From contig SYMJ01000117.1 of the NCBI GenBank assembly GCA_005805505.1, positions 1 through 36,720 on the forward strand: a stretch of DNA of 36,720 nt. Direction: 5' to 3'. Made by a program: the position numbers and the translations under genes. The notes below the pieces were generated by a model. That model did not search any database. It was not told the origin of the DNA and saw nothing but the letters and a program-made list of their open reading frames with translations. Origin of the DNA: Verrucomicrobiales bacterium. GTDB lineage: Bacteria > Verrucomicrobiota > Verrucomicrobiia > Limisphaerales > UBA9464. Of the stretch, positions 1 through 6,647 are shown one piece after another; positions within the stretch are counted from its first letter, which is position 1; each line of letters begins with the position of its first letter.

Positions 1-232
1 GAACCCAATGGCTGCTTTCAAGGATCTGGTTCCGCCCTTCAAGTCGGCTTTGTTCCGGAGATGGGGGCAGGGGGAGGGACGGGGACTCCTTCGGATCGGG
101 CTTTGGTGTTGTCGCTCTGTTGGCAAAGAAGCCGTGAACCATGAGCGACCGCACGGCGATCCCGACACCCAGAAAACCAACACCGCCACCGAGAGAGGTC
201 AGTAACCAAAACAGTTGAGGTGTTCCTTCCAT
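1..232 (-). CDS. Small membrane protein downstream of flgK (partial)
   Basis: The reading frame opens with ATG at 232, 7 nt after the flgK stop, and runs off the window edge after about 77 codons with no stop. The protein starts MEGTPQLFWLLTSLGGG and has one hydrophobic, glycine-rich membrane segment (about residues 7-32). A proline-rich linker (PKPDPKESPSLPLPPSPEQ) follows, then a polar stretch. I do not recognise the family. Its place as the last visible gene of the flagellar operon suggests a flagellum-associated membrane protein. It is not FlgL, which lacks an N-terminal membrane helix. The longer competing minus-strand frame at 39-236 is Arg/Trp/Cys-rich and looks non-coding. Confidence 0.5.
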   Translation of the reverse strand, partial: MEGTPQLFWLLTSLGGGVGFLGVGIAVRSLMVHGFFANRATTPKPDPKESPSLPLPPSPEQSRLEGRNQILESSHWV

Positions 233-239
233 ACAAAAC

Positions 240-1634
240 CTACATCGAAAGGATGGTTTGGAACAGTTCGTTGACCGTTGAAATGAGCTTGGCAGACGCC
301 TGATAAGACCGCTGATACTGGATCATTGAAGACATTTCTTCGTCGAGTGACACACCTGAGACCCCGGCCCGCTGCTGTGTCAGCAAATGACTAATGACTT
401 CTTGGTCGGCCAAGCGGTTGTTGATGTTGGCCAACTCCTGACCGTAGGTGGCTACGGCTTGGTTATAATGCTGGGCTACAGTCATTTTTCCGAGAGCCTC
501 CTGAGGAGCCTCGAGCCACTTCAGAAGGTTGGCCGCGACCGTGTTGTCTCCTGTATCGGTGTTGGCACTCAGTTGAAGTTTTCGGACATCCGCGACCAGA
601 TCCTTGTTAACAGCGATGTTCGATGCGTCAGTTCCCGTGAAGAAATCCGCGCCGGTGGAACCATCCAAACTGACCCCGAGCTTGTGCACGGAGTTCATCC
701 CCTCAATCAGGTTGGTGGCCATGAGGTTGATGTCCTGGCGCAAATCCTGGAGGACCGTGTCCCGGGCCTTGACTAACCCTTGAATGGATCCTTGGCCGGT
801 GAGCTTGGCCGTGGTGTCTGAATCTGAGTTTCGTACGGAAACCTGCACGCCACCATCGGCATCCACGGCTCCTTCTAGCTTGCCTACAGCTAAATTGTCT
901 TTGATGACCTCTACACCATCGATGGATACGGTGATTTGGTTTTGATCGTTGAATTGAGTTTTGATGGTTGAGTAGCCGCCCAACTCCTCCAAACGCATCT
1001 GCAAAGTATCCTTGGCTAGGCCTCCACCAGAGATGCTGGCCAGGGAGTTATCCATGGCGGCACTCGCTGTGAAGCCGATCAGTTCATTGGCCTGTTTGAT
1101 CCGGTTGTTCAGGTCCGCATTCAGGTCTGACTTGAGGCTGGTGAAGCGGGTTTCGACCGAATTGAACTTGTCGGTCAGCTGGTTGGCCTTGAGAAGGAGC
1201 ACCTGACGATCCGCCACCGAAGTCGGTGATACGGAGACCGCCTGGAGGGCGTTGTAGAATTCCGAAAAACCGCTCGCGATGGCCATCTGACCGCCAAGAT
1301 TTCGGGCAGCACTGTCCGCCTCAGGGGTCGCACTTTGTCGGTCGATTTGTTGACCCAACATCGACTGACCGATTTGCAGCGTGCGTTGAAAATTTTCTAG
1401 GTAGCTCTTGTTGCTCGATTCCCGGATGAGCTGCTCGTCCAGAATAGAATCGCGCAGGGATTTGGTGCCGAGGACCACGACCCCGGAGCCGGACCGCGGT
1501 TCGACGAGGATCCGCTGGCGAGCGTAGCTAGGGTTGTTGACATTCGAAATGTTGACGCCTGCCGTCTCGATCCCGGCCCGTGCGGCCAAGAGCGAGGATG
1601 ACGCAATTTCGAGAGAGTTGAGGAGTCCGCCCAT
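240..1634 (-). CDS. flgK: Flagellar hook-associated protein FlgK (HAP1)
   Basis: FlgK forms the first junction ring between hook and filament and is exported by the flagellar type III system. The 464-aa protein has the N-terminal rod/hook signature: a helix LLNSLEIASSSLLAARAGIE followed by the ETAGVNISNVNNPSYARQR motif. It also has the matching C-terminal helix GVSLDEEMSSMIQYQRSYQ ending NELFQTILSM, which packs against the N-terminus in this family. The middle (about 100-400) is variable and helical, shorter than enterobacterial FlgK (about 547 aa). It lies 9 nt after the flgN-like chaperone gene, the expected chaperone-client pairing. Confidence 0.95.
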   Translation of the reverse strand: MGGLLNSLEIASSSLLAARAGIETAGVNISNVNNPSYARQRILVEPRSGSGVVVLGTKSLRDSILDEQLIRESSNKSYLENFQRTLQIGQSMLGQQIDRQSATPEADSAARNLGGQMAIASGFSEFYNALQAVSVSPTSVADRQVLLLKANQLTDKFNSVETRFTSLKSDLNADLNNRIKQANELIGFTASAAMDNSLASISGGGLAKDTLQMRLEELGGYSTIKTQFNDQNQITVSIDGVEVIKDNLAVGKLEGAVDADGGVQVSVRNSDSDTTAKLTGQGSIQGLVKARDTVLQDLRQDINLMATNLIEGMNSVHKLGVSLDGSTGADFFTGTDASNIAVNKDLVADVRKLQLSANTDTGDNTVAANLLKWLEAPQEALGKMTVAQHYNQAVATYGQELANINNRLADQEVISHLLTQQRAGVSGVSLDEEMSSMIQYQRSYQASAKLISTVNELFQTILSM

Positions 1635-1643
1635 GATTCTGGC

Positions 1644-2144
1644 TCATACGACCGCTTGCCATCGAGAGACTGGGTTTGCACTAGCGAAGGCTCGCTCTTT
1701 GCCCCGGGCTCCGTATGTGCGGCCGGTCGAAACCACACCCGATCGTTGCAGCACCTGTTGGGCCAACTCGATGGAACGGCCTAAAAGGAGTTGGTTTTGG
1801 CGGAAGGCCCTCTGACAGGAATCCATCACGGACTGCAAATGCACGACCAGTCGCTCGATTTCCTCGACCTTGAACGCCGGTAAATGCGTATAAATTTCCA
1901 AGCGTCGGCCGGGCGGAGCAATTTGGTGTTGTTGCGCGAGTTGCTGTTGGGAATCTGTGCGGCGTCGCGTTAGCACAAACAATTGCTCAACGGCCTGTTG
2001 CTGAGCGGCTAAGTTACTGGTGAGTTCAACAAACTTCCTGTGAATCAGGAGTGTCTGCTGCTGATCAGTGATGCTGAGTAATCGCTCCGCGCACGAAGTC
2101 TCCGCGGCGAGTGAATCTTGCCAATCCTGTGGGTCGAGGATCAC
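1644..2144 (-). CDS. flgN: FlgN-like flagellar export chaperone
   Basis: FlgN family proteins are small helical cytoplasmic chaperones that bind FlgK and FlgL and deliver them to the export gate. This 166-aa protein is almost entirely predicted helix and rich in Gln/Leu (QQQAVEQLFVLTRRR; EEIERLVVHLQSVMDSCQ). Near the C-terminus it has the TGRTYGARG segment that resembles the TYG-like tail often seen in FlgN. The start is GTG at 2144, sharing a GTGA overlap with the flgJ stop. The gene sits directly before flgK. Sequence similarity in this family is low, so the call rests on size, helix content, tail motif and position. Confidence 0.75.
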   Translation of the reverse strand: MILDPQDWQDSLAAETSCAERLLSITDQQQTLLIHRKFVELTSNLAAQQQAVEQLFVLTRRRTDSQQQLAQQHQIAPPGRRLEIYTHLPAFKVEEIERLVVHLQSVMDSCQRAFRQNQLLLGRSIELAQQVLQRSGVVSTGRTYGARGKERAFASANPVSRWQAVV

Positions 2145-2482
2145 GGCTGCGGAAGTTGAAGCGCCTTTTCAGGGTGTGATTCAGTCCCGATTTGGAGAGC
2201 CAACTGTCGGGAAAGGGCTGCTTTCAGACCCAACTGCCCGGATTGGCTGATCTGGTTGGCCACCATGTCGTGAGCCATGTCGCCATAGACCTCGCCGATC
2301 AATTTGGCCTCGCCACTCTTGGCGGGCAGGATACTGGGTGGTTTAGCTGATTTAAGGATTTCTCGGACCAACATCCCCTCGAATTGTCCGACGACTTGCT
2401 CGGCTCGGTGTTGTGGGGTTCCCGTCTTGGCAAGTCGCGACAATGCATTCGGGTCTACATTGCTCAAGAGGGTGGTGGTCAT
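2141..2482 (-). CDS. flgJ: Rod-binding protein, FlgJ N-terminal domain only
   Basis: FlgJ caps the growing rod in the periplasm. This 113-aa protein matches only the rod-binding (N-terminal) half: AEQVVGQFEGMLVREILKSAK, then IGEVYGDMAHDMVANQISQS and GQLGLKAALSRQL. The C-terminal muramidase domain of enterobacterial FlgJ is absent, as in many non-proteobacterial lineages, so peptidoglycan opening must be done by another enzyme. The ATG at 2482 (MTTTLLSNVD) was chosen because it lies 13 nt after the flgI stop. A longer frame reaching 2644 would overlap flgI and adds Arg/Pro-rich nonsense. Confidence 0.85.
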   Translation of the reverse strand: MTTTLLSNVDPNALSRLAKTGTPQHRAEQVVGQFEGMLVREILKSAKPPSILPAKSGEAKLIGEVYGDMAHDMVANQISQSGQLGLKAALSRQLALQIGTESHPEKALQLPQP

Positions 2483-2495
2483 AGTCTTGAAAAAC

Positions 2496-3635
2496 TTATC
2501 GAACCTGAAGTTCTGCCTGCAGTGCTCCCGCCTGCTTGAGCGACTGGAAAATGGCAACGATGTCGCGCGGACTGGCACCGATAGAATTGAGGGCTGCGGC
2601 CACCTTTTCCACGGTGGGCATCTCTGCAAAGGGGATGAGTCCACCTTTAGCCTCGGTCACATTCACGTCGGTGTTTGGAACAACGACGGTTTGTCCGTTG
2701 GGCGCCAGTGGGTTGGGTTGTGAAACCGTGCCGGACTGGGCGATGGAGACGATCAGACTGCCGTGAGCAATGGCGCAACTCGACACGCGTACCCGAGAGG
2801 TGGCGACAATGGTTCCTGTCCGCTCATTCAGGATGACGCGGGCCGGGACGTCCATCGTGACTTCCAGCGCCTGCACTTGAGCGATGAATTCGATGGGCAG
2901 CGACTGATACTGATCGGGCAACTCAATCATGAGAGTCCCGCCATCCACGGCTCGTGATGAGTCCGGGAACTTCCGATTGATGGCCTCAGCCGTCCGAGCG
3001 GCCATGGTGAAATCAGGATCGTTGAGAACCAGTTGCATGGTGTTTTCCTGGAGCAGGGTCACCGGGATCATTTTCTCAACCATGCCGCCTCCGATAATTT
3101 GTCCGCTGGTGGGGTGGTTTTTGGTCACCGAGCTGCCGCCGCCGCTGGCTGAAAATCCGCCAATGCTGATGGCCCCTTGAGCCACAGCATAGACCTTGCC
3201 GTCGGAGCCAATGAGAGGGGTTTGCAACAGCACGCCGCCTTGAAGGGTCTTTGCATCACCCATCGCGCTGATCAGAACATCAATTTTCGAGCCCGACTTT
3301 GAGAAGGGCGGGATTTCAGCGGTGACAATGACAGCGGCCACATTCTTCGAGGTCACTCGGGGAGGAGGAACAACCAAGCCGAAGCGCTGCATCAGGTTGG
3401 CGATGGCCTGCTGGGTGTAGTTGGGGTTCTTGTCGCCGTCGCCGTTGATACCGGAAACGAGACCGTAGCCCATGAGTTGGTTGCCTCGGGCTCCATGGAG
3501 GAATGCGATGTCCCGAATGCGGACACCCCCGTACGGTTGGGCGGACACTGGAACGATGGCCATCCACAGAGCCACGGCCCAAGGAGTGCCGAGTCGGATC
3601 AAGTTTTTCAAAATGGAGTGGTTGGGGTTAGGCAT
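2496..3635 (-). CDS. flgI: Flagellar P-ring protein FlgI
   Basis: FlgI builds the P-ring in the peptidoglycan layer, around the rod. The 379-aa length is typical of the family. There is a Sec signal peptide (hydrophobic WAVALWMAIVPVS, cleavage near AQP), followed by hallmark motifs: VRIRDIAFLHGARGNQLMGY, GLVSGINGDGDK, KNVAAVIVTAEIPPFSKSG, KIDVLISAMGDAKTLQGG, and near the C-terminus PTVEKVAAALNSIGASPRDI with IFQSLKQAGALQAEL. Its presence implies a Gram-negative flagellum with P and L rings. It follows flgH by 3 nt. Confidence 0.97.
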   Translation of the reverse strand: MPNPNHSILKNLIRLGTPWAVALWMAIVPVSAQPYGGVRIRDIAFLHGARGNQLMGYGLVSGINGDGDKNPNYTQQAIANLMQRFGLVVPPPRVTSKNVAAVIVTAEIPPFSKSGSKIDVLISAMGDAKTLQGGVLLQTPLIGSDGKVYAVAQGAISIGGFSASGGGSSVTKNHPTSGQIIGGGMVEKMIPVTLLQENTMQLVLNDPDFTMAARTAEAINRKFPDSSRAVDGGTLMIELPDQYQSLPIEFIAQVQALEVTMDVPARVILNERTGTIVATSRVRVSSCAIAHGSLIVSIAQSGTVSQPNPLAPNGQTVVVPNTDVNVTEAKGGLIPFAEMPTVEKVAAALNSIGASPRDIVAIFQSLKQAGALQAELQVR

Positions 3636-3638
3636 CGA

Positions 3639-4247
3639 TCACATCGGGTTGACTTTGTCCCACACCTTGCCGAACCAACCGCGCTTTTGGCTGTCGTTGA
3701 CCGAACCAGATCCGTCGAAGCGCAGGGCGAGATCGGCCAATTGGTGGCTCAGAATCGTATTATCCGCGGTTACATCGACCCGCCGGACCGTGCCGCGCAG
3801 TACAATGGTTTGCCCCTCTCCTGAGAAGGAGGTGGAGCGTCGTCCCTCGATCAGTAGGTTGCCATTGGGCAGAGCGTCCACCACGCGGACGGTGAACCGC
3901 GAATTGATGGAATCGGAATTTTGAACCTGCCCGCCTCCGTTGAAATCGGTTTTGGAGGAAGCGTTCATCCCTGGAAACATTCCGCCCTTGGTCATGAACT
4001 TCATGTTCTGGGGCTTGAAGAGGAATTGGTTAACGCTCGCATCAATGCTCGATTCTTTCTGGGTCTTCTTGGTCTGGTTCTTGGTGGCTGAGTTGTTTTC
4101 CTGAACGATGACCGAAAGCAAGTCACCCACAGCCAAAGCTCTCCGATCGGCCAACGGCGAGATCGAGGTTTCCGTCCACAGAGAATCGGCCGGCAGCCCA
4201 CCGGTGCAGAACAGGAGACTAACGAACAACAACAACAATCGTTTCAT
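3639..4247 (-). CDS. flgH: Flagellar L-ring protein FlgH
   Basis: FlgH forms the outer-membrane L-ring. The 202-aa protein has a hydrophobic N-terminus (MKRLLLLFVSLLFCTGGLPA), then SLWTETSISPLADRRALAVGD, LLSVIVQENNSATK and the beta-rich core FTVRVVDALPNGNLLIEGRR with LRGTVRRVDVTADNTILS. Most FlgH proteins are lipoproteins. Here the only early Cys (C14) follows LLF, which is a poor lipobox because Phe is not expected just before the Cys. The protein may instead be cut by signal peptidase I near LPA/DS. A good ribosome site (GGAAAGG) lies about 10 nt before the ATG. The start overlaps the end of flgA by 29 nt. Confidence 0.93.
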   Translation of the reverse strand: MKRLLLLFVSLLFCTGGLPADSLWTETSISPLADRRALAVGDLLSVIVQENNSATKNQTKKTQKESSIDASVNQFLFKPQNMKFMTKGGMFPGMNASSKTDFNGGGQVQNSDSINSRFTVRVVDALPNGNLLIEGRRSTSFSGEGQTIVLRGTVRRVDVTADNTILSHQLADLALRFDGSGSVNDSQKRGWFGKVWDKVNPM

Positions 4248-4956
4248 TGATGACCTTTCCTTTGAGTTCTACCGGTTTTAGGGCGCTTCGAAGCTTCATC
4301 GTCCCACCTTTGAAGCCATCCTCGAGGGCAATGGCCTGAAATTCGACCGAAAGAGCCCCATCTTCGAGGCGAGCGGAGATGGTATCACCTCGACGGATCG
4401 CGGGTCGGCGGCGCAGGGACCGTTCCATAAGCACTCCTCCGGCCGGAATTGGGGAAGATGTCATCCAATCATCAGCAATCGGATCACCAGACCATGCCGA
4501 TCCGGGGAGGCTCAAAACATCGAGCGACTGCTTTTGGAGAGAGTTGGCCGAAAGGACAACCTGGCTGAGTATGGGGCTATCGGTCACCCAGACTTCCCGG
4601 ATCCATTTGACCCGGATGGGAATTGCCAGGGATGCGGCCACCTGACCATCGACCCGGATTTCAAATTGGGGGTAAATGCGACGATTCGGCAGCTGGATTT
4701 GTGTCGTCCACCGCAAGGAGGGTTCTCCGGGAGGCAGGGAAATTGGAGGGAGATTCCGCTCAAATTCGACAGTCAGCGTGCCATCTTGGATCTTCCAAAG
4801 GTTTCGCAAGGAGTTCTCCAGCAGTCCTGTCAGTTCTTCCCCACTCATTGGATGCTGAGTACTGATAGCGGCGTTATCGGCCGCCAAGGCCAATGATACA
4901 GCGCTCAGCAGGCAGCCGATTAGGAGGAGGGTTCGTTGCATGGTAATGGGCATCAA
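4219..4956 (-). CDS. flgA: P-ring assembly chaperone FlgA
   Basis: FlgA is the periplasmic chaperone for P-ring (FlgI) assembly. The 245-aa protein has a signal peptide (MQRTLLLIGCLLSAVSLALA) and a C-terminal SAF/beta-clip domain: GGVLMERSLRRRPAIRRGDT, ISARLEDGALSVEFQAIALE and the typical end KVINETIVVVVR. The ATG at 4956 overlaps the flgG stop by 4 nt (ATGA). An in-frame ATG at 4941 is an alternative that gives a cleaner signal peptide. The 3' end contains four GTT repeats (VVVV) and overlaps the flgH start. Confidence 0.88.
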   Translation of the reverse strand: MMPITMQRTLLLIGCLLSAVSLALAADNAAISTQHPMSGEELTGLLENSLRNLWKIQDGTLTVEFERNLPPISLPPGEPSLRWTTQIQLPNRRIYPQFEIRVDGQVAASLAIPIRVKWIREVWVTDSPILSQVVLSANSLQKQSLDVLSLPGSAWSGDPIADDWMTSSPIPAGGVLMERSLRRRPAIRRGDTISARLEDGALSVEFQAIALEDGFKGGTMKLRSALKPVELKGKVINETIVVVVR

Positions 4957-5732
4957 CGCTTGAGGTTGTTGCTCTGCTGCATCATCTCGTCCGCGGCGGA
5001 GATGGCCTTGGTGTTCACCTCGTAGGCCCGCTGGGCGATGATCATGTTCACCATTTCCTCGACCACTTTGACGTTCGAAAGCTCGAGGCTTCCTTGGTTC
5101 ACCTCGCCGAACCCATTTTCGCCCGGTTGCCCGGTCTCGGGGGCGCCGGAGGCAACGCTTTCGCGGTAGACGTTCCGGCCGATGGCGGTCAGGCCCGAGG
5201 GGTTAGGAAAGCGGGTAAGCTGCAATCGGCTGGTTTGCGTTCCACCGGCCGTTGCGATGGACACCTGACCATTGTTGGCGATGGTGACTCCAGTGGTTCC
5301 GGCCGGGATGGCTGGGAAGCCGGTCACGTTGTAACCGTCACTGGTGACGACGGTGCCCGCTGAGGAGGTCTTGAAACCACCATCGCGAGTGTAGCCGCGG
5401 GTTCCGTCGGGCAATGAGACCTCGAAGAAACCATCACCCATGATTGCTAAGTCCAATTTCTCACCGGTCTGGCTCATTTCGCCATTGGTGAAGACCCGGG
5501 CCGTGGCTACGGTTCGCGTTCCGTGTCCGACTTCGACACCGGCTGGCAGGGCGTTGCCCGCACCTTGCTCCGAGCCAGCCATACGGGTGGCCTGGTAGAG
5601 AAGGTCCTGGAACTCGATCTTGCTCTTCTTGAAACCGGTGGTGTTCACGTTCGCCAAATTGTTGGCGATCACATCCAGATTGTTCTGCTGTGCTTGCAGA
5701 CCGGAAGCGGAACTGTAGAGGGCTCGGATCAT
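4953..5732 (-). CDS. flgG: Flagellar distal rod protein FlgG
   Basis: FlgG is the distal rod subunit. The 259-aa length is typical of the family. The N-terminus shows the rod/hook signature ALYSSASGLQAQQNNLDVIA then NNLANVNTTGFKKSK. The middle has GEMSQTGEKLDLAIMGDGFF and TRDGGFKTSSAG, which fit FlgG. The C-terminal helix is LSNVKVVEEMVNMIIAQRAY followed by EVNTKAISAADEMMQQSNNL. The gene lies 37 nt downstream of flgF and is coupled to flgA. Confidence 0.97.
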   Translation of the reverse strand: MIRALYSSASGLQAQQNNLDVIANNLANVNTTGFKKSKIEFQDLLYQATRMAGSEQGAGNALPAGVEVGHGTRTVATARVFTNGEMSQTGEKLDLAIMGDGFFEVSLPDGTRGYTRDGGFKTSSAGTVVTSDGYNVTGFPAIPAGTTGVTIANNGQVSIATAGGTQTSRLQLTRFPNPSGLTAIGRNVYRESVASGAPETGQPGENGFGEVNQGSLELSNVKVVEEMVNMIIAQRAYEVNTKAISAADEMMQQSNNLKR

Positions 5733-5769
5733 GGGAGTTTCAGAAAGTCAGTTGCGGTGAAATCAGGGG

Positions 5770-6516
5770 CTATTGGGGCGGCGTTCCGAGTTCCTGGATG
5801 GATCGGCCCATCCGCTCATCGGCCACCTGGAGGGCGCGCTGGTTGGCTTCGAAATGACGCATAGCCAAAAGCATGTTGCCCATTTCCTGAACTGAAGAGG
5901 TGTTGGCTCCCTCCAAGAATCCCGTTTGCACGGTGGTTCCGGCTGCGGGAGTCGTCTTCAAATTAGCGGGAAGACGGTAGTAGCTCCCGCTGAGATGCTG
6001 GAGTTGGGAGGGGTCCGCAACTTCAACCAACTGGACTTGTCCCCGAGGAATTCCGCCTTGGGAAATTTCACCGCGGGGCCCAAATGACACCGCTCCCGCT
6101 TGAGGATCGATGCGAACGGGGCCGGTGTCTCCGAGGACTGGATACCCTTCCTTCGTCATGAGGGCTCCTTGTCGGTCGACATGGAACTGACCATCTCGAG
6201 TGAAGGCGCGCCCGCCGCCAGGAGCCTGAACCGCGAAGAACCCAGGTCCCTCCAAGCCTAAGTCCGTCAAGGAGCCTGTGGGTTGAAGAGCTCCTTGGTT
6301 TCGATTCAGCCCGGCCCGCAACATGGGATAGGCGCTGCCTACCTGAGAGTTGGAGGGCGTGGGATTGGGTGAACCGGGGATGCGGAACTCTTCAAAGCCA
6401 CCCACCTGAGCGCGATATCCCGGAGAGGATTGCCCAGAAAGGTTTTGCGCCACCAAATCATGCCACTGCATGTTGGCCGTCATGGCCGCTGCTGCTTGAT
6501 GGAGCGCAATGTTCAT
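5770..6516 (-). CDS. flgF: Flagellar proximal rod protein FlgF-like
   Basis: This 248-aa rod/hook-family protein precedes flgG, the usual FlgF position. The N-terminus (MNIALHQAAAAMTANMQWHD, then LVAQNLSGQSSPGYRAQ) is a divergent form of the rod signature. The core has SLTDLGLEGPGFFAVQAPGG and AFTRDGQFHVDRQGALMTKE. The C-terminus is GANTSSVQEMGNMLLAMRHF and EANQRALQVADERM. The full N-terminal helix is needed to match the family, so the ATG at 6516 is preferred over M12 (6483). No Shine-Dalgarno is visible before it, which fits the adjacent promoter implying an almost leaderless message. Confidence 0.88.
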   Translation of the reverse strand: MNIALHQAAAAMTANMQWHDLVAQNLSGQSSPGYRAQVGGFEEFRIPGSPNPTPSNSQVGSAYPMLRAGLNRNQGALQPTGSLTDLGLEGPGFFAVQAPGGGRAFTRDGQFHVDRQGALMTKEGYPVLGDTGPVRIDPQAGAVSFGPRGEISQGGIPRGQVQLVEVADPSQLQHLSGSYYRLPANLKTTPAAGTTVQTGFLEGANTSSVQEMGNMLLAMRHFEANQRALQVADERMGRSIQELGTPPQ

Positions 6517-6529
6517 CCCGAGCTATCGC

Positions 6530-6545
6530 AGCACTCAGTGTGCCA
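6530..6545 (-). promoter_or_regulatory. Sigma-54 promoter for the flgF operon
   Basis: Read on the minus strand, TGGCACACTGAGTGCT matches the -24/-12 consensus (TGGCAC, N5, TTGCW) at all fixed bases but one (GTGC for TTGC). The GG and GC are exactly 10 nt apart, as required. The predicted start of transcription is near 6519, only about 3 nt before the flgF ATG. The window encodes a sigma-54 activator (11475-13034), which supports the call. Confidence 0.75.
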
Positions 6546-6560
6546 TTAATACGTCACTGA

Positions 6561-6577
6561 CTGGCATATAAGGTGCT
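6561..6577 (+). promoter_or_regulatory. Possible sigma-54 promoter for the divergent TPR operon
   Basis: CTGGCATATAAGGTGCT has GG and GC spaced by 10 nt, with TGGCA and TGCT matching the sigma-54 pattern. It is weaker than the flgF site (TGGCAT for TGGCAC, GTGC for TTGC). The predicted start near 6588 leaves a leader of about 60 nt before the gene at 6648. About one match of this quality is expected by chance in a window this size, so position is the main support. Confidence 0.45.
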
Positions 6578-6580
6578 GCG

Positions 6581-6596
6581 TTTTGCCGGGGCAGAA
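6581..6596. promoter_or_regulatory. Imperfect palindrome, possible activator site
   Basis: TTTTGCCGGGGCAGAA has 7-bp arms (TTTTGCC / GGCAGAA) with one mismatch and a 2-nt centre. It lies about 40 bp upstream of the -24 element of the flgF promoter and overlaps the predicted start region of the opposite promoter. It could be an enhancer site for the sigma-54 activator, but binding is unproven. Confidence 0.25.
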
Positions 6597-6612
6597 TTTA
6601 GATTCGTCTAAA
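6597..6612. promoter_or_regulatory. Perfect palindrome in the divergent flagellar control region
   Basis: TTTAGATTCGTCTAAA has perfect 6-bp arms around TTCG. It lies about 55 bp upstream of the flgF -24 element, a usual distance for a sigma-54 enhancer site, and inside the leader of the opposite gene, where it could form a small UUCG-loop hairpin. It may be an activator-binding site. Confidence 0.35.
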
Positions 6613-6647
6613 GTTGGTGCTCTTACTGTAAGCATGTTCTACTAACC

